DNA from: Patescibacteria group bacterium
GTDB taxonomy: Bacteria; Patescibacteriota; Andersenbacteria; UBA10190
NCBI GenBank assembly: GCA_022574795.1
Contig: JACZRJ010000027.1
Span: forward strand, 1-6,521
Direction: 5' to 3'
DNA: 6,521 nucleotides
In this document: in pieces, positions 5,818 to 6,521 of the stretch
Layout: each line of letters starts with the position of its first letter
Position numbering within the stretch: the stretch's first letter is position 1
Translations under genes and position numbers: made by a program
The notes under the pieces: generated by a model
What the model was told of the DNA's origin: nothing
The model's database searches: none
What the model saw: only the letters and a program-made list of their open reading frames with translations

Positions 5818-6060
5818 ATGCATTACGTTTACATCATCCAGAGCATCGACACGCCGAGTCGAAATTACGTTGGGATTACTGCGAATATCAAAGAGTGACT
5901 GAAAAAACACAACCTAGGTGGTAACAAGCACACAGCTACGTATAGGCCATGGAAGTGCATATGGTTTTGTGCCTTCCCGAATAAGAAAAAGGCAGCTTTG
6001 TTCGAAAAATACCTTAAATCATCTTCTAGTATAGCATTCCGGCGGCAGAGGCTAGTGTAA
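5818..6060 (+). pseudogene. GIY-YIG endonuclease (UPF0213/YhbQ-like), interrupted by an in-frame stop
   Basis: Read through one stop, the frame from ATG 5818 to TAA 6058-6060 gives an 80-codon protein, the normal size for small stand-alone GIY-YIG proteins. It has HYVYIIQS (2-9, the GIY strand), NYVGIT (16-21, the YIG strand), LKKHN (28-32), a central TATYRPW segment and ALFEKYLKS (60-68) with the expected catalytic Glu (E63). Codon 27 is TGA (5896-5898), where relatives have the arginine of the K-R-L-x-x-H motif, so a CGA to TGA transition would explain it. TGA is a normal stop elsewhere in this window, which argues against recoding. Without readthrough only 26 residues are made. The rest of the frame is clean, so the lesion is recent, is a sequencing error, or is bypassed. 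Intact relatives cut DNA, but most have no known cellular role. Confidence 0.85.
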
Positions 6061-6136
6061 CTAAGCTGCAAAAAATGAACGGCTCGTTTTCCGCTGTTTG
6101 AATCTTCCCATGTGTTGCACCCTTCTAATTCTCTGC

Positions 6137-6158
6137 ACCCTTTCAGGGTAAAGGGTTT
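6137..6158 (+). terminator. Weak terminator-like hairpin
   Basis: ACCCTTT (6137-6143) pairs with AAAGGGT (6150-6156) around a six-base loop, followed by TT. The loop contains AGGGT, which can instead pair with ACCCT in a smaller hairpin, so two folds compete. The T-run is short and termination is uncertain. Confidence 0.3.
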
Positions 6159-6264
6159 CGCCTCACTGAAGCGGGGTTTCCAAAACTTCGTTCTTCGAGC
6201 TTCGCTTGGCAGACGCCGCTGCTCAGCAGTTGCCGGGCAAAGCCCGGAAATTCGGTAATAGATA

Positions 6265-6270
6265 TATACT
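6265..6270 (+). promoter_or_regulatory. Candidate -10 box for the last gene
   Basis: TATACT is close to the TATAAT consensus and lies 10 bases before ATG 6281. A start about seven bases downstream would leave a leader of only about four bases, making the message nearly leaderless. No matching -35 is present; the CCGGGC/GCCCGG hairpin occupies that position. Confidence 0.35.
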
Positions 6271-6280
6271 GAGCTGATCT

Positions 6281-6521
6281 ATGTCGAGTGGTTTTGTATT
6301 GCTGTTTATAGTTCTGGCCGTCCTAACAGGGAGCCTATATTTTCTCATTCAGGCGGAGGGAGGAATTGACGAGATAGGTTCGATCTTGGAGCGCGCTGGT
6401 TTGTCCGTTGGTGAGGAGGATACGGACGTTGATAAGGGTCAGCCAGCTAGCCTGGTGCCGCCCGAGTTTACCTCAGGTTCCTCGCGGTTCAGCCAGGGGG
6501 CGTGTCAGACTGATGTCGATT
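6281..6521 (+). CDS. Hypothetical membrane-anchored protein, 3'-truncated
   Basis: An open frame from ATG 6281 runs off the window after 80 codons without a stop. Residues 4-23 (GFVLLFIVLAVLTGSLYFLI) form one clear hydrophobic helix, long enough to span a membrane, near the N-terminus. The next part is acidic and polar (E/D-rich around 45-52), then rich in Pro, Ser and Gly, with one cysteine at 75. No Lys or Arg precedes the helix, so it looks more like a membrane anchor than a classical cleavable signal peptide, though cleavage near QAEG cannot be excluded. A TATACT box lies just upstream and there is no strong ribosome site. I do not recognise the family; the functional domain, if any, lies beyond the window. 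Its length and lack of stops, with a sensible helix, make a real gene likely. Confidence 0.6.
   Translation, partial: MSSGFVLLFIVLAVLTGSLYFLIQAEGGIDEIGSILERAGLSVGEEDTDVDKGQPASLVPPEFTSGSSRFSQGACQTDVD

Larger units (their letters stand above)
6061..6280. other. Noncoding stretch rich in short hairpins and repeats
   Basis: I find no gene on either strand in these 220 bases. They contain two copies of TGCACCCTT (6116-6124, 6134-6142), a hairpin ACCCTTT/AAAGGGT (6137-6156), two copies of GGGTTTC (6153-6159, 6174-6180), an 11-base palindrome CTGCTCAGCAG and a strong hairpin CCGGGC-AAA-GCCCGG (6233-6247). The first hairpin, followed by TTT, could be a weak terminator. The last precedes the promoter-like region of the next gene. 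No known structured RNA family was recognised. Confidence 0.5.

Noticed and set aside
5896..5898. TGA as a recoded codon (Gly code or selenocysteine)
   Set aside because: TGA is the normal stop of rbfA and the DHH gene, the family expects Arg here, and I see no convincing selenocysteine hairpin after it.
5865..6071. 68-residue minus-strand open frame
   Set aside because: It is antisense to the GIY-YIG gene, whose plus-strand translation shows family motifs; the minus translation does not.
5732..6280. CRISPR array, integron or att-type insertion at the tRNA
   Set aside because: There are no regularly spaced long direct repeats, and I could not find a copy of the tRNA 3' end downstream, nor any integrase.

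Overview
The window reads as ordinary bacterial chromosome, with every supported gene on the + strand. The lineage is not proven. Several traits would fit a Patescibacteria (CPR) genome: a compact IF-2 of about 643 residues, an HU protein with a GVNPRQPS-type arm, dense short genes, and a small GIY-YIG gene beside a tRNA. This assignment is an inference from sequence style. TGA ends at least two intact genes here (rbfA and the DHH gene), so it is a normal stop codon in this genome.

Layout. Positions 1-906 hold the 5'-truncated end of a Gfo/Idh/MocA-type sugar dehydrogenase, followed by a likely Rho-independent terminator (924-960). A translation and RNA-turnover cluster comes next: infB (about 1047-2978), rbfA (3014-3352), a DHH/DHHA1 phosphoesterase of the NrnA type that overlaps rbfA (3294-4340), and a YmdB-family metallophosphoesterase (4381-5178). 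A 115-base gap leads to an HU-family DNA-binding protein whose real start is GTG 5294 (to 5572). A structured spacer leads to tRNA-Pro(UGG) with an encoded CCA (5658-5731). Directly behind the tRNA lies a tiered inverted repeat (5732-5796). After it comes a small GIY-YIG endonuclease gene (5818-6060), broken by an in-frame TGA where the family normally has its catalytic arginine. A hairpin- and repeat-rich noncoding stretch (6061-6280) separates this from the start of a membrane-anchored protein of unknown function (6281 onward, cut by the window end).

How the genes fit together. IF-2 and RbfA serve translation initiation and 30S maturation. The DHH and YmdB-like enzymes belong to families that hydrolyse short RNA fragments, pAp or cyclic nucleotides, so the cluster plausibly joins ribosome assembly with clean-up of small nucleotide products. 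The usual infB neighbours nusA and truB are absent; a sugar dehydrogenase sits upstream instead. I see no CRISPR array, insertion sequence, phage module or clear new system. The parts most worth a second look are the tRNA / inverted repeat / broken GIY-YIG segment and a few residue changes at conserved positions in IF-2 and the YmdB-like protein.
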